From Panaeolus papilionaceus (Eukaryota; Basidiomycota; Agaricomycetes; Agaricales), in NCBI GenBank assembly GCA_015501605.1, contig JADNRZ010000001.1, forward strand, positions 2,480,001 through 2,544,000: 64,000 bases of DNA, written 5' to 3'. The notes below the pieces were generated by a model. It ran no database searches, was not told the DNA's origin, and worked only from the letters and a program-made list of their open reading frames with translations. Position 1 is the stretch's first letter. Every line of letters starts with the position of its first letter. A program made the translations under genes and the position numbers. This document shows, piece by piece, positions 1 through 12,600 of this stretch.

Positions 1-18
1 TTAAATTTATCAGCAAAT

Positions 19-1236
19 TTATTCGTTGCACTTTATAATTCTTACTTTTAGATTGTCAGCCACTTGACAGTTTTTCCCTGACCTTCCCCAGGAATTATCA
101 ACAGGAACATATCCCCACACATCAACGACGGTCTGACCCATCGAGTGTGTTCCAATTAGCTCAATGTCTACTCTGTGACGAGTTACCGCAAATAGCGAGG
201 GATCGGAGATGTACGCAATTGTCAACGCATCGTGTAATGGCGGGCCATCGACAAATCCGAAAGTCGTCTTATACGATTCGGCGAAAAAGCTAATCAAAGT
301 CGATAACGTGTGGCGGAGGTTCGTTGCAGCTTTGGGGAGAGCAGATCCTACTTCGTCGTTTTGCCAAGTCTGGGGTGCGAGGAGGCGCCGATGAATCTCT
401 TTGGTGACAATCGCCGTGTGTGTGACGTTGATAGGGACCATGGTCTTCGGGATAGGTACATTGAGAACAATTTGCGAAGCATGCGCTTAATTGTTTTAAA
501 GTGAGTCAGCGCTCATGTCTATACCTCCCGTATCGCGTGCGTCAGCAGACTTACGATCGCAAAGGATATTATACTCCGCAACTGCTGATCGATTCCCTAG
601 ACCAACACCACCACCCATAAACACAAACTCCTCGACGCCGTCGAGTAGATCGGGATAGACGCTGACGAAGAGCGCGATGTTCGTCATAGGCCCTGTCGAT
701 ACAACAATAATTTTGTGTCCAGAGCCGCCGTTCCATAGACCTTTGATCGCCCTCGACATACCCTCCAATGCTCTCGCAGGAGAACCATCCTCATTCTTTG
801 CAAACCTGGCTAAGACTTCGGGCGCATTGTGGTCCGGTAAGCCCTCCACACCACCAAGACCATCTTCGCCGTGAATTTCGGGATCGTGTTTTGCGGGCAA
901 GAGCAAGGGTTCCGTTGCACCAGGGTAGACGAGCACGTCTGGCGGGGCGCCAAAAGCAACTAAGCATCGAGCAGCATTTATGGACGTCCATTTACTGTCT
1001 GCATTTCCGTGTGTCTGTCACTCAAATCAGCATCCACGATGCAATTTATCTTCTTGTACCTACAGTAGAAACACCAAGCAAATGGATATTTGGGAGATTT
1101 ACGGCCAGCATGATGGCTGTAGCATCGTCGTGCCCCTGAACAATAATTTCATTCGAATTCGGTTTCGACAATCACCTAGAGAAGGCAAAGGGAAATTATC
1201 ACTTACGGGGTCTACATCTAGCCAGACATACTTCAT
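19..1236 (-). CDS. Inosine-uridine preferring nucleoside hydrolase
   Basis: Hydrolyses the N-glycosidic bond of ribonucleosides to a base and ribose (purine/pyrimidine salvage; yeast relative Urh1). The spliced N-terminus reads MKYVWLDVDP joined to GHDDATAIMLA, the family's Asp-rich calcium-binding signature DxDxGxDD/DPGHDD. Further family marks are VSTGPMTNIAL, the FMGGGVG turn and the AEYNILCD segment, followed by a C-terminal exon with DGPPLHDAL. At least three introns are needed (near 1209-1141, about 1040-980 and 496-441). The start is the ATG at 1234-1236; an in-frame ATG at 1281 would add 15 residues but gives a poorer match to the family N-terminus. No signal peptide is seen, so a cytosolic location is inferred. 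The stop is at 19-21, so the gene is complete. Confidence 0.9.
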
Positions 1237-1577
1237 GGATGCAACTTGGTGATTGAAAGATATGGACGGTATTATGAACAAATTGAGTTGTGGATGGTAG
1301 ATAAGATAAAAACTCGTTGACTCCTCATTTAGTCAATCAAATACTAATTAAAGAAATCAATCCATCTGTAATAAGTTACTGGTGTGAATGTGTAAAGGTT
1401 ATGTATAAAATGTAACCAATAAAGCAGCGATCTAAGTAAGGGTCGTCCTTGAGAGCTACAATGCAAATTCTAAAAAAGGTTATGAAGTAGGGAATTACTC
1501 GGGGAAGTGAAATATTAATCTCGACACAATCCCCTCCAGTTTGAATGAGCCCATGGCCAGGTGAATTATACGATTAT
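1237..1577. other. Intergenic spacer between nucleoside hydrolase start and PAH1 stop
   Basis: About 340 bp, AT-rich, with no convincing open frame. It must contain the promoter of the minus-strand nucleoside hydrolase and the 3' end of PAH1. I see no repeat or RNA gene in it. Confidence 0.5.
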
Positions 1578-4500
1578 TTACAAAAACGGCACATTCTGCA
1601 TCTCACCAGTGGCGAGCAGGTCATCGTCATACGATTCTTCTTCCCCAAGGTCGTTGCCTGCATCCTCTTCATAGTCCGGATCGCCTTCCCCTTGTTCCTC
1701 GTGTTCCTCCTCTTCCTCCTCATCATCGAACTGCATATCATCCAAAGATCCCGGCATACTTGTCATGCTCCTTCTTCTCTCCCTCTTCCTTCGGTGGCCG
1801 TCTACACCAATTTCATCGTCTTCATCATCTGAACTAGCATACGACGATGACGATCCTGGACTCGTACTGCGTCCATATCCGAAGCCCAGTGTCGAGCTCA
1901 ACCTTTCCAATGATGACATTTGGCGAAGGTGTGAGTTGCGATATGGATCACGGTCTGAGCCTTCATCTTGTCCGTCCGCTGTCGACGACATTGAATTCTG
2001 GCGTTGAACATTGGCATTCCCTCCCAAGCTGAAATTGCGTAGTCTTGCGAGAGTACTTTGGTTGGATGTATCGGACCGTGCACTCAAAGCAGGTGAGGGG
2101 GGTGAAAGATCCGGTAGAGGGAAATCCTGGATCGGCGCTTTCCAGAAATTGAAATCTGTGAATTCGGGTGCCCACTTCCGATGGATGGGAGGGAACATCA
2201 GTTCGACCAAATCTGTCATATGGATGTACCTACACCGTTAGTAAGGCTGTCAGAGCTCTTGTTCGAATAAATGCAAAAATAATCAAACGCACGAAGATTT
2301 ATAGCCTGCTAATTCTAGCAGCTCCATTTTGACTTCTCCAGAGGAATCAATCGTGAAGATACGTTTACTGGGAACGTTCACACTCCGGTACGACAAAGCA
2401 TCCGTTATACGGTTTCCAAAGCCAGCATAGAACGGGTTTCTTGACGATTCACCAAACAGGCGTTGGATATCCCTCAAACATGCCATCTTGAACACTTCTG
2501 GCTTCCTCATGATAACCTCCCTAGATAGCTTATCAGTTCATATGTTCAGTCTATTTAAAAAAGGAATCACTCTCACCGATGCAAAGAAGCCATCAAGCGA
2601 TCTGGACTCATAATAACAGGGCCCTCTGGAAGCTGGTAATTGTTTTGCTTGATGCCTTTGAGATAGTCACGCGTGGCATCAGCTTGTCCGATAGCTCTTG
2701 ACGTCAGGTACATGATCTTGTACCCGTTGCGAACGATATCGGTGTACAATTTAGCCACCCCAATGTGTGTCCAATCACGTCCAATCATCGCAAAAACATG
2801 TCCCAGACCATCTGACCTAATGAAATGAGGAAGGGGAGGAATGCGGGTTAAAAAAGGTGTCGTTTATGACCATAAGATACACCTACTTCGTAATGGTGCC
2901 ATCAATATCTGAAATGACAACACGATCTGTCGAGTCCCAGACGAAGATCCTAGCCGTCGCGGCCACTGCACCGGTTGCTGAAAGGGAGAATGTGATAGAG
3001 TTGGCGCCCTCACGAAGGCTCAAGGATTTCTGGCAACAGAGTCAGCATCGTCCTGTCAGGAACAAACAAAACGAGTTTACAAGTTGATCAGATGTCAATC
3101 TTAATGTCTTTGCATATTTCTTCCTTAGAGGTGCCCGGGCAACTGGTGGTTGAGTTGGGGTCGCCTCCTTCTGAGATACTGCCCCTGGGAGATCAGCTGG
3201 TCGCTGCACGGGTGTAGAAGGTACGCTGCCGGCCCTTGTGCCTTCTTTTCTCTGCTCCTCATTTCCGTGGGTTAAAGGAAGAGAAACACTTGAACTGTCA
3301 TTGTGCTATACAGCGCGGTATGAATATCACAAGTCCACCAAGATCGAACACATATGATTAGACTTACACGGTTGAGATGGGAGTGAGTTTTGCCAGAGGC
3401 GTCCTTTCGTCTATTGCGACCCCACCATGGCATCCACGAAGAAGACGTGGAAGTGGGTTTACTGGGTTTATCATCGACAGGCCTGTTCACTCTGTCACCT
3501 GACACATGCGATTCTGCCCTCTCCTCCAAGATGTCTTCAGCTTCGGCCCGTCGAATATCAACAGCTGAGGGAGGCTCAGATTTTGACCGTCCGTGTGCTT
3601 TTTGCTCATGTAAATCGGGGATTTGCGCGTCCGACAAGGTAACATGCGCTTCACCGTCTTGGGAGTGAAAAGGGGGGTATCTTTCCGTATGCTGCGCCAA
3701 TGTATTCCTCCGCCATTTGTAAAGAGCAGTCAGAAGAGGCAAACCATCATGCCGAGTGACGTATCTTGGGGTAGAGACATCGTTAGCGTCATCTCTTTTT
3801 TTTTATAGACATGATAAACACACTGGTCTCCTGCCCACCTGACGGTCAGGCGTGGGTCGTCGACGATGGTTCCGTCCTCCATAAATCGATCAAAGTCAAT
3901 GAGGAAGCGATCAAATACACTGGATATAGCGAAAAACGCTTTACGTTGCTGCTCAGCGGTATCATGCTCCAACGTCCGTTCCTCGTCGGGCACCAGGCTA
4001 AGTTGGAAAACAACAGTTCTGTCCTCCAGGCAAAGCAGAATCTTAGTCGGATTGCCCCGTTCGGCTGAAAGAGTGCCATTGCCTGAGAGGAGGTCCTTGA
4101 ATTCCCATTTCTTCCGTTCCTCTGCCCATGCCCAGTCACGTTCTTGCTCGCTCTCTTCAGCGTCCTCGAACTCCCTCCATGAACGGCTGCCGTGTCTGTT
4201 ATGGCTCTCCAACATCGCTTCGAGAAGCGGAGGAACACTGCGACTCCGACCATTCAAGACGCTGAAATTCGGAGCAGAAGCCGATAATTCATGCCGCGTC
4301 CCCTCCTCCTGTAAGCGTGCCGATGAAGCAGTAAACGGAGTCGCAGATGCCCTTGCCTTGCGTTCCGAGGTCCGGCCTAGTCTCTCTTCATCAACACCTT
4401 GTTGCTCGACCTCCTCAGGGTCAGATGGTAACCCAGACCATAATGCTTTCGGGGGTTCGAGACGGCCACCTTTGCTAAATGAAGGTCGCATAGGCGACGG

Positions 4501-5778
4501 TTGGGGGAACGAACCCCATTCCCAAGAATACTCTTGTATAGGAATTTGCAGTTGAGGATGTTGGGGTAGTGCACTTAAGCGATCATCTTCAGTGTCAGGT
4601 GGGGGCTCTGAAGTAGCACGGAATGGTTGGGGGGGTTTAGGCGACTCGGTTGGAGATTCCGGGGAGGATGGAGGAGGGGATGACGAAGAGGATGAATCAC
4701 CACCATAGGGGGGTGTATGAGGTAATGTGATATGAGGTGAGGAGTGGGCAGGCACGGCTAATCTTTGCACGGCTTTATGACGTTGTGGAGACGGTTTGGA
4801 CTTTCGACTCGGGGAGCCATTAGATCGAACGGTCTTATCGGAGCGTTCTCGCTCATGATAATTAGATTTATATCCTTCAAAGTCTAGAGTAACATCTAAA
4901 TTATCAAAAGTAAGCATGGGCGCTACTTGAAGGAGAAAACAATTTAACGCACCATTGTGATACTCCACTTCCGGAACATGAACCTCCGAAACGATTCTTT
5001 TGAGGGCAGCATCGACTCGGCGATCTTGGTCTCTCGTCTCAGGGTCTTGAGTGTCTTTCCGCTCGCGGGAATGTTGTCTTGAAAGGGGAGGTGATGGTAA
5101 GCCAGCCTGACCATGAGAGGGAGTGGAATAGTTGGATTGAGACAATGTTGCCTTGGATCCACTCCTCTGCAATAGCGGGGGTACATGGAACGACTGCCTC
5201 GGGGTGGTCCGCACGTCATCATGGTGATCATAATCGGGTACTTGTGTTGAGCCGTTGTCGAGGTCAAGGAATTCGGGTTCTGTGGTGAGAGGCTGTTCAT
5301 GTTGTTCATGATTGGGTGCGTTTACTGGAATTTCTGGTTGAGTGGCCTCTGGATGGTCTGTGTCCTGTTTTGCACCAAACCTATCAGCTTTAACCTGTTC
5401 TTCTGGTTGTTGATCTTTGCTTTCTTCCGGTATAGTTGGCTGGAGAATTGGAGAAGTGATGAGATCCGGTGGAACATCGTCCTCTGTTTCGAAAACGAAG
5501 AAGGCCTCACCCGCCTCTCCGATCTTCATGGCAAAAGGTATTGGGTTGCCATTGACGAAGACGTTGACCTGTTTCTCGCTTGGACGTAGGACCTGCCATT
5601 TACCGAAACGAACATGAAAAGGTGAACAAACTAGCTCTGTTGAACCGTCTTCAGCTGGACGTTGTATGACGATAACATCGATTGCACCGGTAAGTGTTGA
5701 AGGATTAATAGGGGGAAGATCCTTATAATACTGGTAGGGTGCACTTATAGCATTAACGGCACCACGTAAATAATTCAT
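1578..5778 (-). CDS. PAH1: Lipin-family phosphatidate phosphatase
   Basis: Mg-dependent phosphatidate phosphatase converting phosphatidic acid to diacylglycerol, controlling triacylglycerol versus phospholipid synthesis and nuclear membrane growth (yeast Pah1, fission yeast Ned1). The N-terminal lipin domain begins [12 protein letters not shown] and holds the conserved-glycine strand [15 protein letters not shown] long Ser/Pro-rich linker follows, then a middle lipin segment, then the HAD-like catalytic domain with [10 protein letters not shown] split by an intron after TITK, and [12 protein letters not shown]. The C-terminus is strongly acidic (Asp/Glu runs near 1650-1740). In yeast Pah1 an acidic tail recruits the Nem1-Spo7 phosphatase, so a similar role is inferred. 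About 1,200 aa with roughly seven introns. The open frame runs upstream to a TTG at 5802; the ATG at 5776-5778 matches the canonical lipin N-terminus and is chosen. Confidence 0.93.
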
Positions 5779-5860
5779 GGACGTTGTTTGAAAAGAGGAC
5801 AAAGAGGGAGGAACGATATAATATTGGAGACTACAGAGTCATGTGATTCTATGCCTACGT

Positions 5861-6410
5861 CTAGTGGGATCCATGTGCTTCGTGGTCGTACAAAGGTGCC
5901 ATACTGGGCTTTATATTTTATTAGCGATTGCCAATTAATGTTCATATGAATACATACAGGAGTATTGCGTTCCCTGTAAAATAAAAAAAAATAAAGCATA
6001 AGTAAAAGTTTTTAAAAAATGAATATGAGTGATTTACCATTTGGTACCACCGGGGAAGCTCGGTGCTGAATTGCCAAATGAGTATTATCCGAATAATTTA
6101 GTTGTACAACACACCGATATATGGGTCACAATGAACCTGACTTGCAAGCTCTTTCTCTGCTTGTGATAGAATGTTGGCGAGTGCACGAGGGTCTGTAACG
6201 TTTCTGTAATAAATCAATGGATATTGTAACAAAGAAATATAGTTCAAATGACTATTCTCACCTGTTTGCTTCAAACTGAGCACGAATTTGAAGAGCCTGT
6301 GGACGCCAAAGATCCCGCCTCACAGTCCAATCCAATGAATTCTTAAGATAGCGTTTATAAAGACTCTTGACATAGAGTCTATGAGCAGAAGAAAAAGTTG
6401 GAGTGGACAT
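5861..6410 (-). CDS. NDUFB9: NADH dehydrogenase (complex I) subunit NDUFB9 / B22, LYR family
   Basis: Accessory subunit of mitochondrial respiratory complex I. Spliced exons give MSTPTFSSAHRLYVKSLYKR, then LKNSLDWTVRRDLW, RAQFEANR|NVTDPRALANIL, HCDPYI|APSFPGGTKWERNTP. The LYR-type start, NSLDW, DPRALA and GGTKWERN are the B22 hallmarks. Four introns are needed. The start is the ATG at 6408-6410. For the last intron I prefer a 49-nt choice ending AAAG, which gives the tail PPSMAPLYDHEAHGSH and a stop at 5861-5863. A 54-nt alternative ending CCCAG leaves the frame open to 5775 and would overlap the PAH1 start codon by 4 nt. It is divergent from RRN3, with 142 bp between the start codons. Confidence 0.88.
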
Positions 6411-6552
6411 TATTGATGTGTTCCTAGTCAAACCTTTGTCTCGTTCTCTCAAACCATGTCACAATGATGATGCTTATGTAATCATCCAAATTTTGAGATT
6501 TATTAGATTTCAATTATTATTATTAACTACCACTACCTCGAGTCAGAGTCAA
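6411..6552. promoter_or_regulatory. Bidirectional promoter region NDUFB9 / RRN3
   Basis: The 142 bp between two divergent ATGs must serve both genes. It is AT-rich with no clear TATA box, as expected of housekeeping promoters. Assignment rests only on gene orientation. Confidence 0.5.
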
Positions 6553-9371
6553 ATGGACCCTCATTCAACTCGCTCACAGTTTAATCAGAGAGCACCAAAA
6601 GCAGGTCCACAATCAAGACTTATCATCGACAAAAAGATTGATTCACCAAATTCAAGACGGACTAGCAAGAAATCTCAGGCAGCAATGAGCACATCATTAA
6701 CCTTTGTACCAAGGCCAATTGCAACAAATTCAAGAGTAAAGCAGGAGCAATCTTTAAAAAGAGACATTTATTTATCTTTTGTCGCTAATGCTCTTGACCA
6801 AAAAATCAAGGTTCATTTCTCTTGATTTTTTATAATCATCAGTGGTGATATTAACTGACCACACAGGGGGTATCAGGGCCATTCGACGAACTCGTCGCCC
6901 AGTTCTCATTAACACCATCATCATCAAGTACTTCGAAATCGAATTCAAATGATCAGAAACCAGTACCAGAACCAATAGATACCGCACAGTTGCGATTATG
7001 GCTGCTCGCTCTGTCCCATGTCGTTTCTCGTCTCGAAAGGGTGCATTCTAGTTTAATAGATGCAATCGTCAGCATGCCATGGGTTACACTAGACAATGCA
7101 ACTGTAAAGTCATATACAGTATTTATTGGTATGCTTGCCAGTGCACGACCGGAATATCTATCCCTGATTCTCGCAAAGATCGCCCATGGATTCACCTATC
7201 GTGAGTCCAACTCTCACTCTTCAAAACATGCCCATTTTTCTGACATTGGAAAAAGAATCAGGGATGCAGTCTCTGAATACCAATATCCCTTCGACATCTT
7301 CCGCGCCACTCACCCGACGTATTATCTATGACAGACTTCACTTTCTCCTTCAGCATCTTCTGACTCTCATCCCTACTCTATCATCCACTCTCAGACCTAT
7401 GCTAATTCGTCACTTCCCGCACAAGCGTCAAAATCAGCTCTCTCAGATCACTTATATCCGTAACTTGTTGAGATTATCTGACTATTGTCCTGAATTGGCC
7501 GAAACCCTGTTGGCTACTATAGTGGATCGCGCCATTCAAATCGATGTAAGTCGACCCTCTTTCTCACTGTCAAACTTTCATTAAAACCATTTCAAGGTTG
7601 AAATCCAAATAGAGCTGGAAGAACTCGAGGAACAGGAGGAGGATGGTCTAGACGAGCTCGACGTCTTCGAGCTTGACCCTTTCGATATTGTTCTCGGACA
7701 GGAACCTGGCCAGTCATCAGACGTAGACTCCGGTTCCGATGACTCTGACTCCGACTTGGAGGGCGATGTATTCAGTGATCTATCCTCTGACGCTGGCGGC
7801 GACTTTGACGACACGAACAAAGCACGAGATGAGCTCATGACCAACGTCAAACACATCCAAGAAATGATTAAAAAGCTTGACGCCATCTTGCTTCTGCTTT
7901 TTGAACACTTTGACCAAACGCGCAAATCAAGTGACTCGACCCTTGTCAATAAGCCAAGTTCGGCATCTGCACTAGAACTGCCTCCCCTCCCGCCACTGGA
8001 TAGCTTCAAGCCCACATCCTCGACCATCAGTCTTCCGCAAACTGTTGCGACCTTATCACCACCGCCTCGTTCAGCATCTGCTCCCCCAAAATCCCGCCGG
8101 GTAACACCCCAATCCAAGTTCCGTAACCAGTTCCACGCCCTACTGTCTATTTTCGATCGCATCATTCTCCGGACGTTCAAGTCGAGATATACTCAGTTCC
8201 TAGTCTTCTGGTATACCTCTCTAGATCCTGAATTTTCAGATGTATTTCAAGGCATGCTAGTTGACAGAGCCCTATTCGGTTCGTCAGGGCCTCAGAACTC
8301 GGCACTGAATCTCGATGGCACCTCCGGGTCGTCCAGTTCACCACATGCCGCGACACCGGAGCTTATTCGCGCTGCAGCAGCCTCATATATTGGCAGTTTT
8401 GTCAGCCGGGCAACATTCGTAGACAAGGAAGGAGCACGACGCGTGGTCGGCGTTCTGTGCGATTATCTTGGCGCGCATCTCGAAGAGGTTGAGCAAGCAC
8501 TACGTCCTGAGCTGGATACCGCGCATTCATCGTACTCCTCCAATCCCATCAACACTATCCTCGCGCCCGCTCAACACGCAGTGTTTTACGCTGTTGCCCA
8601 GGCTGTTTTCCTGATTTTCTGCTTCCGTTGGCGGGATCTTATGGTAGAAGAAGTTGTTGAGGATGAGTTGGAGTTTGAACTTGATTTGGACTTGTCCGGA
8701 CCTGGACAGAGGTCAGGACCTAATGCCGGGCCCAAAGACAAATGGATACCCGAGTTGAGCATTTTGAAGCGCGTCGTTTCATCTGTTCTCAATCCACTGA
8801 GAGTAAGTGATCCTTTGTTATATTTCTGTGAACAATAAATGACAACCTTCCTCTGAAAAAGGTGTGCTCTCAAAATGTTGTCATGCAATTCGCTCGTATC
8901 GCCCAAGCCACAGATTTCGTGTACTGCTACACTGTTCTCGAAACGAATAAACGCGGTGACGGCGATAGCATCTCAGCAGCAAGCACATCCAACGCCCCGA
9001 AAACTACATATCTGAACCCAGAACCTATCAACAAAGACCTCAACACATTCTTTCCTTTCGATCCTTACCGTCTACCTAGGTCTGCCAGCTTTATCCAGCA
9101 CGTGTACAGAGAATGGTCGTCGGTAGAACTAGATGTTGATGACGATGAGGAGGACGAGGACGAAGATGGAGAGGATGGGGAAGCATTTGAAGATAGTATC
9201 GGTTTGCCGAGCTCGAGCCCTCTGACAGATGGCCATGGATACCTTGATATACCCGGCTCTAAGAAGAGGAAGGACGCTGGAACCGATGATGATGATGGTG
9301 GATTGGGACAATCTTTGGTTGCGATGAGCATAAGCCCCATTCGCATGTCTGTTTCAGTAGATATGAGGTGA
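6553..9371 (+). CDS. RRN3: RNA polymerase I-specific transcription initiation factor RRN3 (TIF-IA)
   Basis: Bridges RNA polymerase I to the rDNA core promoter factor, setting rRNA synthesis rate; acts in the nucleolus. Recognised from the HEAT-like RRN3 body: the N-terminal block around LVAQFSLTPSS, then RRIIYDRLHFLLQHLLTLIP, SQITYIRNLLRLSDYCPELA, a central acidic serine/aspartate segment (about 7640-7790), and a C-terminal half with LVFWYTSLDPEFSDVFQGML and ATDFVYCYTVLETNKR. A second acidic run lies near the C-terminus (DDDEEDEDEDGEDGEAFED). Introns lie near 6811-6866, 7200-7260, 7547-7597 and 8801-8861. The start ATG at 6553 is the first in the frame. Acidic loops are usual in Rrn3. Convergent with the formin gene downstream. 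Confidence 0.9.
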
Positions 9372-9683
9372 TTTCTTTTTCGTTGTTTACTTTGTGAGGT
9401 TATCTGTTTCTCGGCTTGTGATGATTCACTTCATTGTACAGTATATACATACACACCTTCACGCTATGACTAGATACATTTGCATTGAGATTTAGTGTGA
9501 ATTAAATCAAGTGAGCCCATGTATTACCCAGGGGTGGGATGATTATGCTCTATTGATACACTAATTTACAAGTCCACACAGTTTCAATGCTAATGTATAA
9601 GTCGCCAGCATTTATCTACAGGGGTTATAAGTACATAAATATATATCACATAAATTTACACGTAGATCAGAGAAAAATATACT
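9372..9683. other. Convergent 3' spacer between RRN3 and formin
   Basis: About 310 bp, AT-rich, lying between two convergent stop codons. It holds both 3' UTRs; no further gene is seen. Confidence 0.5.
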
Positions 9684-12600
9684 TTAGTCAAATAAACGAC
9701 TAGCAGGACGACTGTTGTGAGATGCACCGTCCAGGAAAATCTTGCTCACAGGACGCGCAACACGCTGCCTGCGCTTGGCAGTGCGCATGCTGCGAATGGC
9801 TTCGTCCAGATCACCTCGACCCAGTGAACGGTTGCCTGCAGCATACCCAGTTGAGCCTTGGGTTGGTGTCCGTCCGCCGGCAGGTGTTGTCGTATCTTGT
9901 GTGACTTTGACGGTCTGAAAAAAAAAAGGTAAGCAATAAACTATGCGATACATTAGGAATTGCGCATACAGGTTCATCAGGTTCTGGCGCTGGTTGAACC
10001 TGCAAAGAAGGTGGGGGGAGACGGGGGGATGGAGCAGCCTGAGCAGCCGTTGGTGGCTTTGGTATTGAAGCTGGAGTGGAAGGGACTGATCCTAGCTTGA
10101 CATCTGCATCATGCACCTCGAGAGCGCATTTCTGTTGAAAATGAACGACTTAGTTTGGTCAGGAGGTAAAAGTTCATGTCTCTTACCTGTAAAGATGATG
10201 AAAAGGATGCGATCAAACCGAAGAAATCCTCTGGTTTTGGAGCTTCTGGACTATCCGGATTCTCGCCATAATATGAGAGCAAGGATCTAAGCTCCGAGTC
10301 TACTGTAGCACCCATGTCCTTCAAGGCGTCGACTGATGGTGTAGTTTCCGAAACGAATTGTTGCATAACTGTGATGAATTGGTCACCAGGACGGGTTCCG
10401 AGCGCACGGTGATGCTTTATCTCCTCTTGAACCTGTTTTAGTCCAGACACGAGCGAATTGACGTTCTGTAGCACTGTTTGAGCAGACACTGAAGCAGGGC
10501 GATCAGCAAATTTTATCTCATAAACAGGTTAGTGATATACCTCTTGCCGCTGCTTCTAGATTGGGTAGCTCGTCGATAAAGGTAGGCAGCGAAGGGTCTT
10601 TGCGCAGAAGAGTTTTGGCGACATAATGAAGCAATGTTGGGCACGTTGGGCCACCTTTTGCCGTCTTTGTCTCCTTCAGCTGTAATCTATTGTTAGTAAA
10701 GAGTCTGAAGCTATAACCAGACATCGAAGTACCTTCAGGAGGGAGTCAAGTTGGAATCCTTTGGCATTCCCTCGGAATGTTGATCCGTTCAAGGTGTTCC
10801 CGATCATCAAGATAGCCTGAAGAGTTTGTTTAAACTTCTTCGAAGACCGCAATTCACGAGAGGCGTTCCTCAATATGTTTAGCTCTGGTCGCATTTCTTC
10901 GATCTCGAGCAGAAGTTTGCGTCGATATTGCATGCATCCCAGTCTCTCCGGAAGGCGTGGTATGGTCATGATCTGAAGTGTTTTTCGTTAAAGAAGAAAA
11001 GGAAAGGGGGATGGGATACAGTACTTGAGCAAAATATTGATCTGCTTTTGCCAGTTTGCTGACATCATCAAACGATTTGATGCGTTCAACCTTTCCAACG
11101 CCGTCAGCAGTCTAATTGTTTACATGTCCAATGTGATTTCGCACCTCCTCTGTCGTCGGAAGTTGCTTTCCAATAGCTTTCAAATCGTCCAGGGAGAGAG
11201 CTTGATCGTTTATTTCTACCAACGCTCTGCATATTGCAAGGTGATCCATCTTAATTCTCATCAACATGATACCTGTATAACCAAGTCAGGTGGATGTAAT
11301 AAGTGAGGGGAGGTGTATTACCGATGTTGTTTGCTCTCGTAATGTCAAGCAAAGTTGTCACATTTTGCTTTTTGGGGGCGATGATCTGGGAAGGAGTAGA
11401 GGGCGCATCACTCAATACAAAAGTGTCCTCTAGATCTGAGAAGTCCAGCTGAAGATCATCCCGAAGGTCGTTCCATACTGAAATTTGGCCGCCGACATTT
11501 CTTATCTTATTCCAAAAGAAGGGTTTCATCTTTTTCGCTGGACGGGACGGGGGTTTTATCTTCATACCGCCGAATTTGAAAGCCGACGGCGGTGGTGGTG
11601 GTCCATTTGACGGTGGCGGCGGCGGCGGAGGCGGGGGAGGGACAGTTGATGACGTCATTTCAGGGCGAAGGGATGGAGGAGGAGGGGGAGGAGGAGGAGG
11701 AGGAGGAGGAGGAGGAGGAGGAGGAGGGGGAGGGGGAGGGGGAGGGGGAGGGGGAGGTGGTGGTGGTGGTGGTGGTGGAGGTGGTGGTGGAGGGGATGCT
11801 GCCTCTGAGGCAATGATACCCTGAACGGAGTCCAAGGGATGGGCAGATTCTGTTGATGGCGATGCAGTGGCCTCTGAGGCAGAAAATATTGTTAGAACAT
11901 CTGTAGACAGCTTCTTAGGCCGAAGAGGTGGAGGAGGAGGCGACTTTTTGACTTTGAACTCCTGCTCCGTCTTCGGCTTTGCAGCGAGCTGGGCTTTGAG
12001 TTCCAAGATTTGGCTGTTCAAGTTGGAGATCTGACTCTCTTTCTGCCCTAGGCTCTCGATGGCACGATTGGCGATTAGTTCGGCATCGAATTCTGCCGCC
12101 TTGTCCCCATCTCTCATCTCTTCTCGAGACATGAATCTTGTATAAACGGATTCGAGGGCTCTCTTAAGATAAATTATCTCCTTCTCTTTCATCCCTAAAT
12201 AGGCCTCGAGGTCGGCAATCTGCATAGTCAGGTCAGCAACTCTAAGAACTAAGGAAAATGTATCATGCAAACCTTGGCTTTATTTTTGCTGATCTCTTCC
12301 ATCAGGGTATTCCACTTCACTCGATCGCGCTCCCTTTTAGCACGCTCGTCCTGAAAAACAATTTATTAAAGGGTCCTTTGACGAGACATATCAAGCCTTA
12401 CCGCTTCTTTGGCCTCGACAAAATTCTCGCCTTTAAGCTTGTCTAATTCAGTCTGTAGTTGTAGCACCTGTTTTTCCTTTTGGACCAGACGTTGAACCAG
12501 GCCATGAAAGTTTTGCTGGGAGAAGGTCAGTTGAGTAATCTCACATGTCTTCGATACTTACCTCTGAACCTGCTTTGCGTGGAGTATTAGTATTGGGTAC

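Noticed and set aside
5779..5802. Longer PAH1 start giving eight extra residues
   Set aside because: The codon at 5800-5802 is TTG, and the canonical lipin N-terminus starts at the ATG at 5776-5778.
7581..8180. Minus-strand 199-codon Ser-rich frame
   Set aside because: Antisense to RRN3 coding exons, arising from its Asp/Ser-rich composition.
11576..11824. Plus-strand poly-glycine frame
   Set aside because: Antisense of the formin proline tract; low-complexity shadow.
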